Assembly: GCA_947462695.1 (NCBI GenBank)
Contig: CANHQC010000056.1
Span: forward strand, 1-9,739
Origin: Flavobacteriales bacterium
GTDB taxonomy: Bacteria > Bacteroidota > Bacteroidia > Flavobacteriales_D > Crocinitomicaceae
Direction of reading: 5' to 3'
Length of the DNA stretch: 9,739 nt
Positions 1-7,497 of this stretch are shown piece after piece. Positions within the stretch are counted from its first letter, which is position 1; each line of letters starts with the position of its first letter. The notes below the pieces were generated by a model that worked only from the letters and a program-made list of their open reading frames with translations, had not been told where the DNA came from and ran no database searches. The position numbers and the translations under genes are program-made.

Positions 1-74
1 GGAATTGTGCTTTGGGAGTTTTGTAAGCGGTATATTAAATAACACGTCAATTGTTTAAATCGCTGCCATTTCAT
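1..74 (-). CDS. Possible 5' end of a divergent gene, cut by the window edge
   Basis: On the minus strand an ATG at 74 opens a frame with 24 codons and no stop before the left edge (it begins MKWQRFKQL and ends NSQSTI). A purine-rich stretch (GAAAAGAAAG on the minus strand) sits about 7 nt upstream of the ATG and could help initiation. The residues are basic and aromatic with no recognisable motif, so no function is assigned. The plus strand offers an alternative: codons 1-42 (GIVLWEFCKRYIK then TAA) could be the tail of an upstream plus-strand gene. The visible bases cannot separate the two, though the minus-strand reading is slightly favoured because it gives an ordinary divergent layout. 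Low confidence. Confidence 0.28.
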   Translation of the reverse strand, partial: MKWQRFKQLTCYLIYRLQNSQSTI

Positions 75-147
75 TTTGGCTTTCTTTTCAACTTAAGGTA
101 CCTGAAAAAGGAACAAAATCAGTTTTAGCATGTTTTTGAAGTATTGC

Positions 148-170
148 TAACTTTGCAGCACGTTTAAGGA
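148..170 (+). promoter_or_regulatory. Bacteroidota-type -7 element and Shine-Dalgarno-like site before the NADP+ reductase gene
   Basis: TAACTTTG at 148-155 matches the Bacteroidota -7 consensus TAnnTTTG exactly. No clean TTTG stands 19-23 nt upstream; the nearest candidate is a T-rich TTTTAG around 123-128. AAGGA at 166-170 lies 7 nt before the ATG at 178 and is a reasonable ribosome binding site. The predicted leader is about 15-20 nt. Consensus matching only. Confidence 0.55.
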
Positions 171-177
171 ATTGTAA

Positions 178-1188
178 ATGATACAAACTGATATTATCAT
201 CATCGGTGCAGGTCCGGTTGGATTGTTCACCGTTTTCGAAGCCGGATTATTAAAATTGCGTTGCCACCTCATCGATTCATTGCCACAGCCTGGTGGACAA
301 TGTTCGGAGATCTACCCAAAAAAACCCATATACGATATTCCGGGATTTCCTTCGGTGTTAGCAGGAGAACTCATTGATAATTTGATGGAGCAAGCAGCGC
401 CGTTTAAGCCAGGATTTACGCTTGGAGAAGCAGCGTTGAAAATTGAAAAAACGGAGGATGATCAATTCATTGTTACGACAGTTAAAGGAACCGAACACAA
501 AGCACCAATTGTCATGATTGCTGGTGGATTGGGTGTTTTCGAGCCGCGCAAACCACCTATCGAAACGATTGAATCTTATGAAGATAAAGGCGTCGAATAC
601 ATCATTAAAGATCCTGAATTTTACCGCGGAAAACGCGTAGTAATTGCTGGCGGTGGAGATTCCGCATTGGATTGGTCTATTTTCCTTGCGGAGAAAAAAA
701 TAGCTACAGAAGTAGCCTTGGTGCACCGAAGCGCGTCGTTCAGGGGTCACCTGGATTCCGTGCAAAAGGTCATCGATATGGCTGGTAATGGCGATATCAA
801 ATTGATAACCGAAGCAGAAGTTACAGGAATCGACGGAAACGGAAAAGTCGAATCAGTTGTGATCAATCACCAAAAAGACGGTGAGCTCATTAAAGAAACC
901 GATCATTTTATTCCGTTATTCGGATTAAAGCCAAGTTTAGGTCCAATTGCGGATTGGGGATTGGAAATTGAAAAGAATGCCATCAAGGTAAACACACTCG
1001 ATTATTCGACAAATATTCCTGGGATCTATGCGATTGGCGATGTCAATACCTACGAAAATAAGTTGAAGCTCATTTTATGTGGTTTCCACGAAGGAACGTT
1101 GGCCGTTCAGTCAGCTTTTGCGCGCATATACCCGGACAAAAAGAACATCCTCAAGTATACCACGGTGAATGGCGTTCAAGGATTTTAA
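178..1188 (+). CDS. Ferredoxin/flavodoxin--NADP+ reductase, thioredoxin-reductase-like type
   Basis: This 336-residue FAD flavoprotein is expected to move electrons between NADPH and ferredoxin or flavodoxin in the cytoplasm. The N-terminal FAD-binding Rossmann motif is GAGPVG at residues 10-15, followed by PGGQC at 38-42 and the stretch YDIPGFP at 52-58 typical of the family. The NADP(H) domain has AGGGDSALDW at 157-166 and the HRSxxFRG segment at 183-190, whose basic residues fit the 2'-phosphate of NADPH. The second FAD contact is YAIGDVN at 284-290. The CxxC redox pair of true thioredoxin reductases is absent from the NADP(H) domain, and the C-terminal extension past 290 (about 45 residues) fits the TrxR-like FNR family, as does the length. 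ATG 178 is supported by AAGGA 7 nt upstream and a -7 element at 148-155. It is followed 91 nt later by a histidine kinase gene with no obvious functional link. The physiological electron acceptor cannot be told from sequence. Confidence 0.9.
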   Translation: MIQTDIIIIGAGPVGLFTVFEAGLLKLRCHLIDSLPQPGGQCSEIYPKKPIYDIPGFPSVLAGELIDNLMEQAAPFKPGFTLGEAALKIEKTEDDQFIVTTVKGTEHKAPIVMIAGGLGVFEPRKPPIETIESYEDKGVEYIIKDPEFYRGKRVVIAGGGDSALDWSIFLAEKKIATEVALVHRSASFRGHLDSVQKVIDMAGNGDIKLITEAEVTGIDGNGKVESVVINHQKDGELIKETDHFIPLFGLKPSLGPIADWGLEIEKNAIKVNTLDYSTNIPGIYAIGDVNTYENKLKLILCGFHEGTLAVQSAFARIYPDKKNILKYTTVNGVQGF

Positions 1189-1279
1189 TCGTTGAATTTC
1201 CAAATTGCGCCTATTTTTACTGAGTGGAAGGAAACACAATGTGTAGCATTAAGTATCCTTTTACCTTAATTGGATATCC

Positions 1280-2632
1280 ATGAAAAGCAGTAGATACATC
1301 AATGGCGTAGTGGTTCTTGGAATACTTTCCTTGATCAGTATATTAATCGTTCAGGTCGTTTGGATCAAACGTACCGTTGCCATTCAACAGACAAGTATTG
1401 CTATTCAAGAAAAAGAAGACAGCCTAAACTTGAAGCAATTTTCGGAACAAGCACACATAGCTCTAAGAAATGTCTTGGAACGGATTTCGGATCAAAAGGC
1501 AGACAGTTCGGATTTATATGGTGCGGTGAAACAAATCAGGTCTAATTACTTTGTGGTTGACATCAACGAGGAACTTCATCCTTTTTATTTAGAAACACTT
1601 TTGAAAAGGGAGTTTTACGATCAGAGTATCAATCAAGATTTTCAATACGGGATTTACGATTGCTTTAGTGATTCAATCGTTTTTGGGAACATGGTCAAAT
1701 ATTCAAAAACCGATGGTTATTCACCTTCCTCAGATTCCATTGTTGGAGTGACTTCTGAAAAACTTTCATGGAAAACAGACGGGCATTATTTTACTGTTAT
1801 ATTCCCAAATGTCGTGGCAAGATCGGTAAATCCAGTAGCTGAATTGCTGTCGCCCTGGATTTATGTGCTCATCATTGTTGTATTGGTGATTTTCTTTTTC
1901 GGTTACACCGTTAATATTCTATTCAGGCAAAAAAGGTTGTCCGAAATTAAAAATGATTTCATCAACAACATGACGCATGAATTGAAAACACCAATTTCGA
2001 CAATCGGACTATCCAGTGAAATGATCCTGAGAAATGATTTTACAGAAGACTCAGAAAAATTAAAGCGCTACGCGAGTATCATTTTCAAGGAAAACAAGCG
2101 GTTGGAGACACAAGTCGAACGCGTGCTCAATGTAGCCAAACTCGATCAAGAAAAAGTGGTGTTGAAAAAGGAACAGATGAATTTGCATGAATTAATAGAA
2201 GAGGCAAAGGAAAGTTTCGATTTCAATCAATTGGAAAAAGGAGGACAACTTACACTTCACTTAGAAGCAACACATTTTTTACTTCATGCAGACCAGGTTC
2301 ATTTAACCAATGTGATCTACAACCTATTGGATAATGCAGTGAAGTATTGCACCGTTACACCGGATATTCACGTCTTTACGAAAGATGTAAAAAAAGGAAT
2401 CCAACTCGAATTTCAGGATAACGGTATTGGCATCAAGCGGGAAGACATTAAACTGATTTTTGACAAATTCTACCGCGTACCAACCGGTAATCTTCATGAT
2501 GTGAAAGGATTCGGTTTAGGACTATTTTATGTGAAACTTATCGTCGAAGCGCACGGAGGCAAAATTGATGTGCGCAGTAAACCAGGAGAAGGAACTACTT
2601 TCTTAATGTGGTTACCCGGAGTAGAATCATGA
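1280..2632 (+). CDS. Membrane-bound sensor histidine kinase, orphan, no HAMP domain
   Basis: This 450-residue two-component sensor kinase senses an unknown signal and should autophosphorylate on His233. It has transmembrane helices near residues 8-28 and 193-215, enclosing an extracytoplasmic domain of about 165 residues with no recognised fold. After the second helix only about ten residues precede the HisKA dimerisation domain, so there is no HAMP linker, which is common in Bacteroidota kinases. The H box is MTHELKTP at 231-238. The ATPase domain shows an N box (NVIYNLLDNAVKY, 344-356), G1 (DNGIGI, 380-385), F box (FDKFYRV, 394-400) and G2 (GFGLGLFYVK, 410-419), all intact, so it should be active. 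No response-regulator gene follows; the next gene is on the opposite strand and its stop overlaps this one by 6 bases (TCATGA, 2627-2632). ATG 1280 has only a weak GGA upstream. The partner regulator and regulon are unknown. Confidence 0.93.
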   Translation: MKSSRYINGVVVLGILSLISILIVQVVWIKRTVAIQQTSIAIQEKEDSLNLKQFSEQAHIALRNVLERISDQKADSSDLYGAVKQIRSNYFVVDINEELHPFYLETLLKREFYDQSINQDFQYGIYDCFSDSIVFGNMVKYSKTDGYSPSSDSIVGVTSEKLSWKTDGHYFTVIFPNVVARSVNPVAELLSPWIYVLIIVVLVIFFFGYTVNILFRQKRLSEIKNDFINNMTHELKTPISTIGLSSEMILRNDFTEDSEKLKRYASIIFKENKRLETQVERVLNVAKLDQEKVVLKKEQMNLHELIEEAKESFDFNQLEKGGQLTLHLEATHFLLHADQVHLTNVIYNLLDNAVKYCTVTPDIHVFTKDVKKGIQLEFQDNGIGIKREDIKLIFDKFYRVPTGNLHDVKGFGLGLFYVKLIVEAHGGKIDVRSKPGEGTTFLMWLPGVES

Positions 2633-3019
2633 CTTTTGTTTAAAGAGGATCGCCGTAGGTTGCGGATAAATACCATCTCTTCCAATTTTCTTCCCCCTTT
2701 TGTAGACTACAATTCGCTCAGCAACGGGCTCATTTTCCACCTTGCATTCGAGCAAAAAATATCCTTTTGATTCAAAAAGGATTACGTAATTATCCTTGCG
2801 TCTCAATTGACCTATTGTTAACTCAATAGTGGATTCGTTGATAGTCACCTCAATTGGCGTTTCATTTACTCGTACTTCGCCGCCAGATGAAGGGAGTATA
2901 TACGCTGGGATTATCCCTTTATAATCAGCCAAGTATTTCTTTGCCAATTTCAATTCTTTTTGAGCAGTGACAGCAAAACCGGAAAGAATAAAAACAACGA
3001 TGACCAGAACATACCTCAT
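2627..3019 (-). CDS. Small secreted protein of unknown function
   Basis: I do not recognise this family. The chosen start, ATG at 3019, gives 130 residues beginning MRYVLVIVV, a classic signal peptide: short basic start, hydrophobic core to about residue 17, and a likely signal peptidase I cut after VTA at 19. The mature part is about 111 residues, rich in predicted beta strands (for example EVRVNETPIEVTINESTIEL around 48-67) and in Lys/Arg, with one cysteine at 92 and no lipobox, so it is probably periplasmic or surface-exposed and soluble. A longer form from a TTG at 3049 was rejected because it would bury the signal peptide start and overlap a promoter-like element. The gene lies between a convergent histidine kinase and a divergent YfhO-like gene. 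The open frame with a clear signal peptide supports a real gene; its role is open. Confidence 0.75.
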   Translation of the reverse strand: MRYVLVIVVFILSGFAVTAQKELKLAKKYLADYKGIIPAYILPSSGGEVRVNETPIEVTINESTIELTIGQLRRKDNYVILFESKGYFLLECKVENEPVAERIVVYKRGKKIGRDGIYPQPTAILFKQKS

Positions 3020-3024
3020 GGTGA

Positions 3025-3057
3025 CAAAAATAAAACAATCTGTAATCAATAAGCAAA
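3025..3057 (-). promoter_or_regulatory. Promoter of the small secreted protein gene, Bacteroidota type
   Basis: Read on the minus strand, TTTG (plus 3054-3057) is followed after 21 nt by TATTTTTG (plus 3025-3032). This fits the Bacteroidota -33 TTTG / -7 TAnnTTTG arrangement. The -7 element ends only 5 nt before the ATG at 3019, so the transcript would begin at or very near the start codon. Consensus match only. Confidence 0.5.
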
Positions 3058-3086
3058 TGAGGCATCAGTATACTGCAAAATCTCTT

Positions 3087-3094
3087 TATCTTCG
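3087..3094 (+). promoter_or_regulatory. Candidate -7 promoter element of the YfhO-like gene
   Basis: TATCTTCG matches TAnnTTTG at seven of eight positions, with C for the third T. No clear -33 TTTG is seen at the expected distance (around 3062-3068). It lies 11 nt before the TTG start at 3106, so the leader would be only a few bases. Confidence 0.4.
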
Positions 3095-3105
3095 GGCAAA
3101 ACCAA

Positions 3106-5259
3106 TTGGTGGAAAGCGTTCGTAAATACAGGTTGCATCTTGGACTAGTTGCATTGGTTCTTTTGGCATTTTGGCCAATAACCTTAGGTATTTACCTTCC
3201 GAAATGGGACAATGTTGACTGTTACTTACCTTATAGGTATTTCGTTCACTTTTCTTATGAAAATGGGCAGTTGCCATTGTGGAATCCCTTTCAGCATCTT
3301 GGTTATCCAGCTTATTCAGATTTACAGAATGGATTATATAACCCAATTGTTTGGCTCATTAACCTGATAGGGAATTACGATACACTGTCAATTGCCATAG
3401 AACTCAGTTTTTATTGGTTAGTCGGAGCATTTGGAGCCTTTAAATTCATGCGTTTATTTACTGATAATCCATACAGTCAGTTTTTTGGTGCACTGGCTTT
3501 TGGCCTTTCAGGTTTCATGGTAGGAACAGCTCAAATCATGATTTTCATTGCTGGAGCAGCTTTTTTACCGCATGTGTTGTACCACCTTTTTCGTTTTTTT
3601 AATGAAAATTTGTGGCGGGATGTGTTTTGGATAAGTCTTTTTATAGGACTGCATGTTAGCGCAGCTAGTCCGGCCTACTCAATTGTGTTGTTTTACCTCA
3701 TTTTCTTGATTTTTGCCTGGGCACTTTGGATGAAGTACAGCTCGAACACTGTAAAATGGACATGGGCAAGATTGATCGTATTGATTTTCATCACTGTCCT
3801 TTGCCTACTTCCCATTATAAGTTCAACAGTAGAATTTCTGCCCTATTTCGGTCGCGCTCGAAAATTAGAATATGGTTCTTTTCTTCTTCAAAATCCGTTC
3901 GACTGGCACGGGTATATTTCTTTCCTGTTTCCGCTGAGCACCTTAAGCTCCAGTGATTGGTTTGGTTCTACTGATTTAACGATGCGCAATGGCTACATTG
4001 GATTTCTCCCGCTGATTTTTGCGTTACTCACGCTCTTCCGTATTCGTGAGGTAAAGATTCGATGGTTGTGGATTGCATTTATCGCAATACTGCTCATGGC
4101 AGCAGGCGGAGAGACACCATTTTACCGACTCGTTTATCATTTACCCGGATTTGGCTTATTCAGGCATCCGTCTATCTTTCGGGCTCACGCAATGTTGCTT
4201 TTAACAACACTTGCCGTGATTGGATTCGATCATGTGGTTGTCAAAAAAGAAGCACTTAAAATCGACTTCAAAAGAATGATCCTTTTTTGTGGTATTGGAT
4301 TTATGGCGTGCTTTCTCTTGTTGTTTTGGTATCGATTTCCTGGAGAAATTAGTACTTGGGTGAACGAGTTTAGCTACAGCAAAGAGCTATCATTCTATTC
4401 AATGCGAACGGGACTCTTAATCAATAGCCTCCTGCTCGTTATACTTTGCGTTGCTCTATACAGTGTTTTAGTGCTGAAAAAAGAGATTTCAGCAAAATGG
4501 ATCATCTTGTTTACAAGTATTGACCTATTGATTCATGCGGTTATTTCAGGACCATATACATTGAGTTACCCCTATAAACAGGCTGAATATCGTTCTTATT
4601 TCATGGACCTTCCAAAAGACATCAATCAAAACGACGCACAACAGCCGTATTCTTTGCTTAAAGAAAATTATGACCCAAAAATTGCCGGAATATGGCGCAA
4701 TACAGCCACGCTTCACAAGCGCTTAACGTACGATGGGCACAATCAAACGCAATTCGCTTCTTTCAACGCATTAGAAAAAGAAGGACGTTTCGATTGGTTG
4801 TTGGTCAATCCACTTTTTACGGAGGTTAAAGGCTATAAACTAAAAGTATTAAGCGATAAGCAACTTGCTAAAAGCTTGCAACTTAAAGGCTGTTTATGGC
4901 ATTGGGACGGACCATTAAAGGCTATTAATTCCGATACGATGGTGGTGAAAAATCCGAAAATCGGATTTAACTCGTTTGAAGTAACCATTGCTAACACCTC
5001 TGATCGGGAGGACATTCTTTTGTTGACACAAAACTATCACCACAATTGGAAAGCACGATTGAATGGGAAAGAACTAAAGATTCATCAAGCCAACGAAGCG
5101 ATTATGGGGATTCGCATTCCTAAAAAAACTTCAGGGAGAGTAACCATACTTTTTGAAAGCCCGTGGTTTTTACCTTCAACAATTGCAGCAGCTTCGGCCT
5201 ATCTTTTTCTATTTACCCTATTGATTATTAGTTACTTGAAAAAATATTTCAACAACTAA
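3106..5259 (+). CDS. YfhO-like polytopic membrane protein, probable GT-C glycosyltransferase
   Basis: This 717-residue inner-membrane protein has about 12-14 hydrophobic segments: one at 11-30, many between about 80 and 500, and a last one near 690-712. The first periplasmic loop carries WDNVD at 34-38, [10 protein letters not shown] at 52-61 and [11 protein letters not shown] at 70-80. This acidic-motif loop after helix 1 is the hallmark of YfhO-type GT-C glycosyltransferases, which use polyprenyl-phosphate sugars to modify envelope polymers. After about residue 500 comes a soluble region ending in a beta domain with [14 protein letters not shown] and a following [15 protein letters not shown] strand pair, as in YfhO C-termini (consensus like GWKAYVDGKE). 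It is somewhat shorter than the roughly 800 or more residues usual for Firmicutes YfhO. There is no ATG at the start: TTG 3106 (or GTG 3109) is the best start because helix 1 lies just after it, the frame is closed upstream by TGA at 3058, and the next ATG falls far inside. The sugar and acceptor are unknown. Confidence 0.75.
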   Translation: MVESVRKYRLHLGLVALVLLAFWPITLGIYLPKWDNVDCYLPYRYFVHFSYENGQLPLWNPFQHLGYPAYSDLQNGLYNPIVWLINLIGNYDTLSIAIELSFYWLVGAFGAFKFMRLFTDNPYSQFFGALAFGLSGFMVGTAQIMIFIAGAAFLPHVLYHLFRFFNENLWRDVFWISLFIGLHVSAASPAYSIVLFYLIFLIFAWALWMKYSSNTVKWTWARLIVLIFITVLCLLPIISSTVEFLPYFGRARKLEYGSFLLQNPFDWHGYISFLFPLSTLSSSDWFGSTDLTMRNGYIGFLPLIFALLTLFRIREVKIRWLWIAFIAILLMAAGGETPFYRLVYHLPGFGLFRHPSIFRAHAMLLLTTLAVIGFDHVVVKKEALKIDFKRMILFCGIGFMACFLLLFWYRFPGEISTWVNEFSYSKELSFYSMRTGLLINSLLLVILCVALYSVLVLKKEISAKWIILFTSIDLLIHAVISGPYTLSYPYKQAEYRSYFMDLPKDINQNDAQQPYSLLKENYDPKIAGIWRNTATLHKRLTYDGHNQTQFASFNALEKEGRFDWLLVNPLFTEVKGYKLKVLSDKQLAKSLQLKGCLWHWDGPLKAINSDTMVVKNPKIGFNSFEVTIANTSDREDILLLTQNYHHNWKARLNGKELKIHQANEAIMGIRIPKKTSGRVTILFESPWFLPSTIAAASAYLFLFTLLIISYLKKYFNN

Positions 5260-5281
5260 TTTTGTCAATATCTTTAGTCAA

Positions 5282-5310
5282 ACGGCTGTCAAATACGCCG
5301 TCGTTTTTTG
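5282..5310 (+). terminator. Weak intrinsic-terminator-like hairpin after the YfhO-like gene
   Basis: ACGGC (5282-5286) pairs with GCCGT (5297-5301) across a 10-nt loop and is followed by CG and six T (5304-5309). Position (about 20 nt after the YfhO-like stop) and the T-run fit a rho-independent terminator. The stem is only 5 bp and the loop is large, so it may be weak or inactive. Confidence 0.35.
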
Positions 5311-5318
5311 TAATTTCG
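5311..5318 (+). promoter_or_regulatory. Candidate -7 element of the thyA operon
   Basis: TAATTTCG matches TAnnTTTG except for one C, and lies 24 nt before the thyA ATG at 5343, giving a leader of about 15-20 nt. No convincing TTTG is seen at the -33 position. It follows directly on the T-run of the terminator-like hairpin. Confidence 0.4.
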
Positions 5319-5342
5319 AATGCTCAGTTTTTGCAGTCAACA

Positions 5343-6137
5343 ATGAAACAGTACCACGATTTATTACAACACATTTTAGATAACGGCACATTAAAAGAAG
5401 ACCGTACAGGGACAGGAACAACTTCCGTATTTGGTTATCAAATGCGTTTTGATCTTTCCGAAGGCTTTCCTGTAGTGACGACGAAAAAATTACACTTGCG
5501 ATCGATCATTGTAGAACTTCTTTGGTTTCTGCGAGGAGATACAAATATTAAATTTTTGAACGATCATGGGGTTTCCATTTGGGATGAATGGGCAGATGAA
5601 AACGGTGATCTCGGTCCGGTTTACGGGTACCAATGGCGTTCTTGGCCAACAAGAGATGGTGGAACAATCGATCAGATTTCAAACCTCATCAAGCAGATCA
5701 AACGCAACCCGGATTCGAGAAGACTAATTGTTTCAGCTTGGAATGTGGCAGACGTTGACAATATGGCGCTACCTCCCTGCCATTCACTTTTTCAATTTTA
5801 TGTTGCGGACGGAAAATTAAGCTGTCAGCTCTACCAGCGAAGTGCAGACACATTTCTCGGCGTACCATTTAATATTGCTTCGTATGCGCTTCTGACGTTA
5901 ATGATTGCTCAAGTCTGTGGGTTGGAGCCTGGTGATTTTGTGCATACGTTTGGTGATGCACACCTTTACAGTAATCACATCGAACAAGCCAAGTTGCAGC
6001 TATCACGTGAATGCCGTCCTCTACCAACGATGAAAATTAATCCTGCGGTAAACGATATTTTTGACTTTAAGCTCGAAGATTTCGAGTTAATCAACTACGA
6101 TCCACATCCGCACATAAAAGCACAAGTGGCTGTCTAA
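5343..6137 (+). CDS. thyA: Thymidylate synthase
   Basis: Converts dUMP and 5,10-methylene-tetrahydrofolate to dTMP and dihydrofolate in the cytoplasm, as a homodimer. The start at ATG 5343 gives 264 residues, the same length as E. coli ThyA, and the functional residues fall at the same numbers: Arg21, Glu58, the SRR pair Arg126-Arg127 that holds phosphate from the partner subunit, the nucleophile Cys146 in PPCHSLFQF, Arg166, Asp169, Asn177 and the HLY pair His207/Tyr209. The C-terminus IKAQVAV matches the mobile tail that closes over the substrate. A longer frame from TTG 5262 was rejected: the added 26 residues are absent from the family and would cover the promoter-like element. First gene of the thyA-capA-like-folA-topB cluster; its TAA is one base before the next ATG. 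Uses no Shine-Dalgarno sequence that I can see. Confidence 0.98.
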   Translation: MKQYHDLLQHILDNGTLKEDRTGTGTTSVFGYQMRFDLSEGFPVVTTKKLHLRSIIVELLWFLRGDTNIKFLNDHGVSIWDEWADENGDLGPVYGYQWRSWPTRDGGTIDQISNLIKQIKRNPDSRRLIVSAWNVADVDNMALPPCHSLFQFYVADGKLSCQLYQRSADTFLGVPFNIASYALLTLMIAQVCGLEPGDFVHTFGDAHLYSNHIEQAKLQLSRECRPLPTMKINPAVNDIFDFKLEDFELINYDPHPHIKAQVAV

Positions 6138-6138
6138 T

Positions 6139-7497
6139 ATGGGTAAACGAATAGGTTTCTTTTTACTTTTTTGTACATGTACGGTCGTTCATGCACAAAA
6201 ACTCACCTTGCTTTACGGAGGTGATATTATGTCGCATGGACCACAAATCAAAGCGGCCTATCATCCTGAAACAGACAGCTACGAATACGATGCGAGTTTT
6301 CAGTTTATTAAGCCTATCATTCAGCAGGCAGATCTTGCGATCGTAAACCTGGAAGTAACACATGCTGGCAAACCGTATTCTGGTTACCCTCAATTTTCGG
6401 CACCAGATGAACTTTCCTTGGCATTGAAAACAGCTGGATTCGATGTGCTAATAACAGCAAATAACCACTCATGCGACGGAGGTGCAAAAGGTGTAATCCG
6501 AACCCTTGATGTGTTGGATAAAATGGGCATAAAGCACACAGGAACCTTTAGAAATAAAGCAGAACGTGATGCAAATTACCCTTTAATGCTTGAAAAAAAT
6601 GGCATTCGGGTGGCGCTTTTGAATTACACCTACGGAACCAACGGACTAACTGTTCCTTCTCCGCTGATCATCAATTACATCGATAGCAACACCATACGAA
6701 AAGACGTAAAAAAAGCGAAGGAACAAGGTGCTGAATATATCGTCTGTACTATGCATTGGGGTTCCGAGTACCAATCATTACCCAATTCGTATCAAAAAAA
6801 ATGGGAAAGTTATTGTTACGAGGTTGGAATTGATATGATTATTGGTAGCCACCCACATGTCATTCAACCCGTTGAACGAAAGACGATTAACAAAAAAGAA
6901 CGGTTCACCGCCTGGTCGTTGGGTAATTATGTTTCCAATCAACGCGATAGATATAAAAATGGTGGATTAATGGTTCTTACGACCTTAGAAAGAAGGAAGG
7001 GTATTGAATTAACCGATGTGCGGCATACATTTCATTATGTGCACGTTGGCCAAGACCGCGGAGTAAAGTGTTATTACATGTTGCCCGATTTCCCTTATAA
7101 CACCTTTAAAAAAGGGTTTCTACCACCTGAGGATAAATTCAAAATGGAGCAATTTTTCAATGATAGTAGGCTACTATTTAAGGATCACAGTAAAGGATCG
7201 ACAGAATTAAAAGTTGATACGACAAGTGAATTGGGCGCGACATTCATCGGTCACCTTACTGGTTATTATGTTGTTCAGGTAGAAGAAAAAAATGACACAA
7301 TTAGACCAAACTATTCGTATTCAGATTCAATTATGCGGTTACTTTCATCGACAGGTAAAATTATTTATACCAGTCAACCTTATAGCTCAAAGGAAACTGC
7401 GATAACGCTGAAAAACAAGTGGAAAAAAGAACAACCGGAAAAACCAATACAGTTGTTATTTATTAGACCGGAAACCATTGAAATTATCCCAGAATGA
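6139..7497 (+). CDS. CapA-family (PGA_cap) metallophosphatase-like exported protein
   Basis: This 452-residue protein belongs to the CapA/PgsA-related branch of the calcineurin-like fold. Residues 1-19 form a signal peptide with a probable cut after VHA, so it acts outside the cytoplasm. Family motifs appear in order: GGDIM at 27-31, NLE at 70-72, NNH at 108-110, HWGSEY at 206-211, SHPH at 237-240 and WSLGNY at 259-264; these supply the likely metal ligands and are intact. Members are named for poly-gamma-glutamate capsule synthesis, but no other capsule gene (capB, capC) is visible, so that role should not be assumed; a phosphoesterase acting on an envelope component is an equal guess. About 100 residues after 350 lie beyond the usual domain and may form a small C-terminal domain. 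It starts one base after the thyA stop and overlaps folA by 4 nt (ATGA), implying translational coupling with dTMP/folate genes. Confidence 0.85.
   Translation: MGKRIGFFLLFCTCTVVHAQKLTLLYGGDIMSHGPQIKAAYHPETDSYEYDASFQFIKPIIQQADLAIVNLEVTHAGKPYSGYPQFSAPDELSLALKTAGFDVLITANNHSCDGGAKGVIRTLDVLDKMGIKHTGTFRNKAERDANYPLMLEKNGIRVALLNYTYGTNGLTVPSPLIINYIDSNTIRKDVKKAKEQGAEYIVCTMHWGSEYQSLPNSYQKKWESYCYEVGIDMIIGSHPHVIQPVERKTINKKERFTAWSLGNYVSNQRDRYKNGGLMVLTTLERRKGIELTDVRHTFHYVHVGQDRGVKCYYMLPDFPYNTFKKGFLPPEDKFKMEQFFNDSRLLFKDHSKGSTELKVDTTSELGATFIGHLTGYYVVQVEEKNDTIRPNYSYSDSIMRLLSSTGKIIYTSQPYSSKETAITLKNKWKKEQPEKPIQLLFIRPETIEIIPE

Noticed and set aside
358..765. 135-codon open frame on the minus strand inside the NADP+ reductase gene
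   Set aside because: It lies wholly opposite a well-supported flavoprotein gene, and its translation is Cys/Phe/Arg-rich without motifs; a shadow frame.
1234..1244. Perfect short inverted repeat ACACA-A-TGTGT upstream of the histidine kinase gene
   Set aside because: With a 5-bp arm and no extension or second copy it is expected by chance; not enough to call an operator.
1189..1279. Search for a terminator or promoter between the reductase and kinase genes
   Set aside because: No stable hairpin with a T-run and no good TAnnTTTG match were found, so neither co-transcription nor a separate promoter can be claimed.
3020..3049. N-terminal extension of the small secreted protein from TTG 3049
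   Set aside because: It would put ten extra residues before a clean signal peptide and place coding sequence over the TATTTTTG element.
3086..3346. 86-codon minus-strand frame over the start of the YfhO-like gene
   Set aside because: It covers conserved YfhO codons and the promoter region, and its product has no recognisable features.
5262..5342. N-terminal extension of thyA from TTG 5262
   Set aside because: The 264-residue form from ATG 5343 matches E. coli numbering exactly, and the extension overlaps the hairpin and promoter-like element.
6139..7497. Reading the CapA-like gene as part of a poly-gamma-glutamate capsule operon
   Set aside because: No capB, capC or other capsule genes are in the window; neighbours are thyA, folA and topB.
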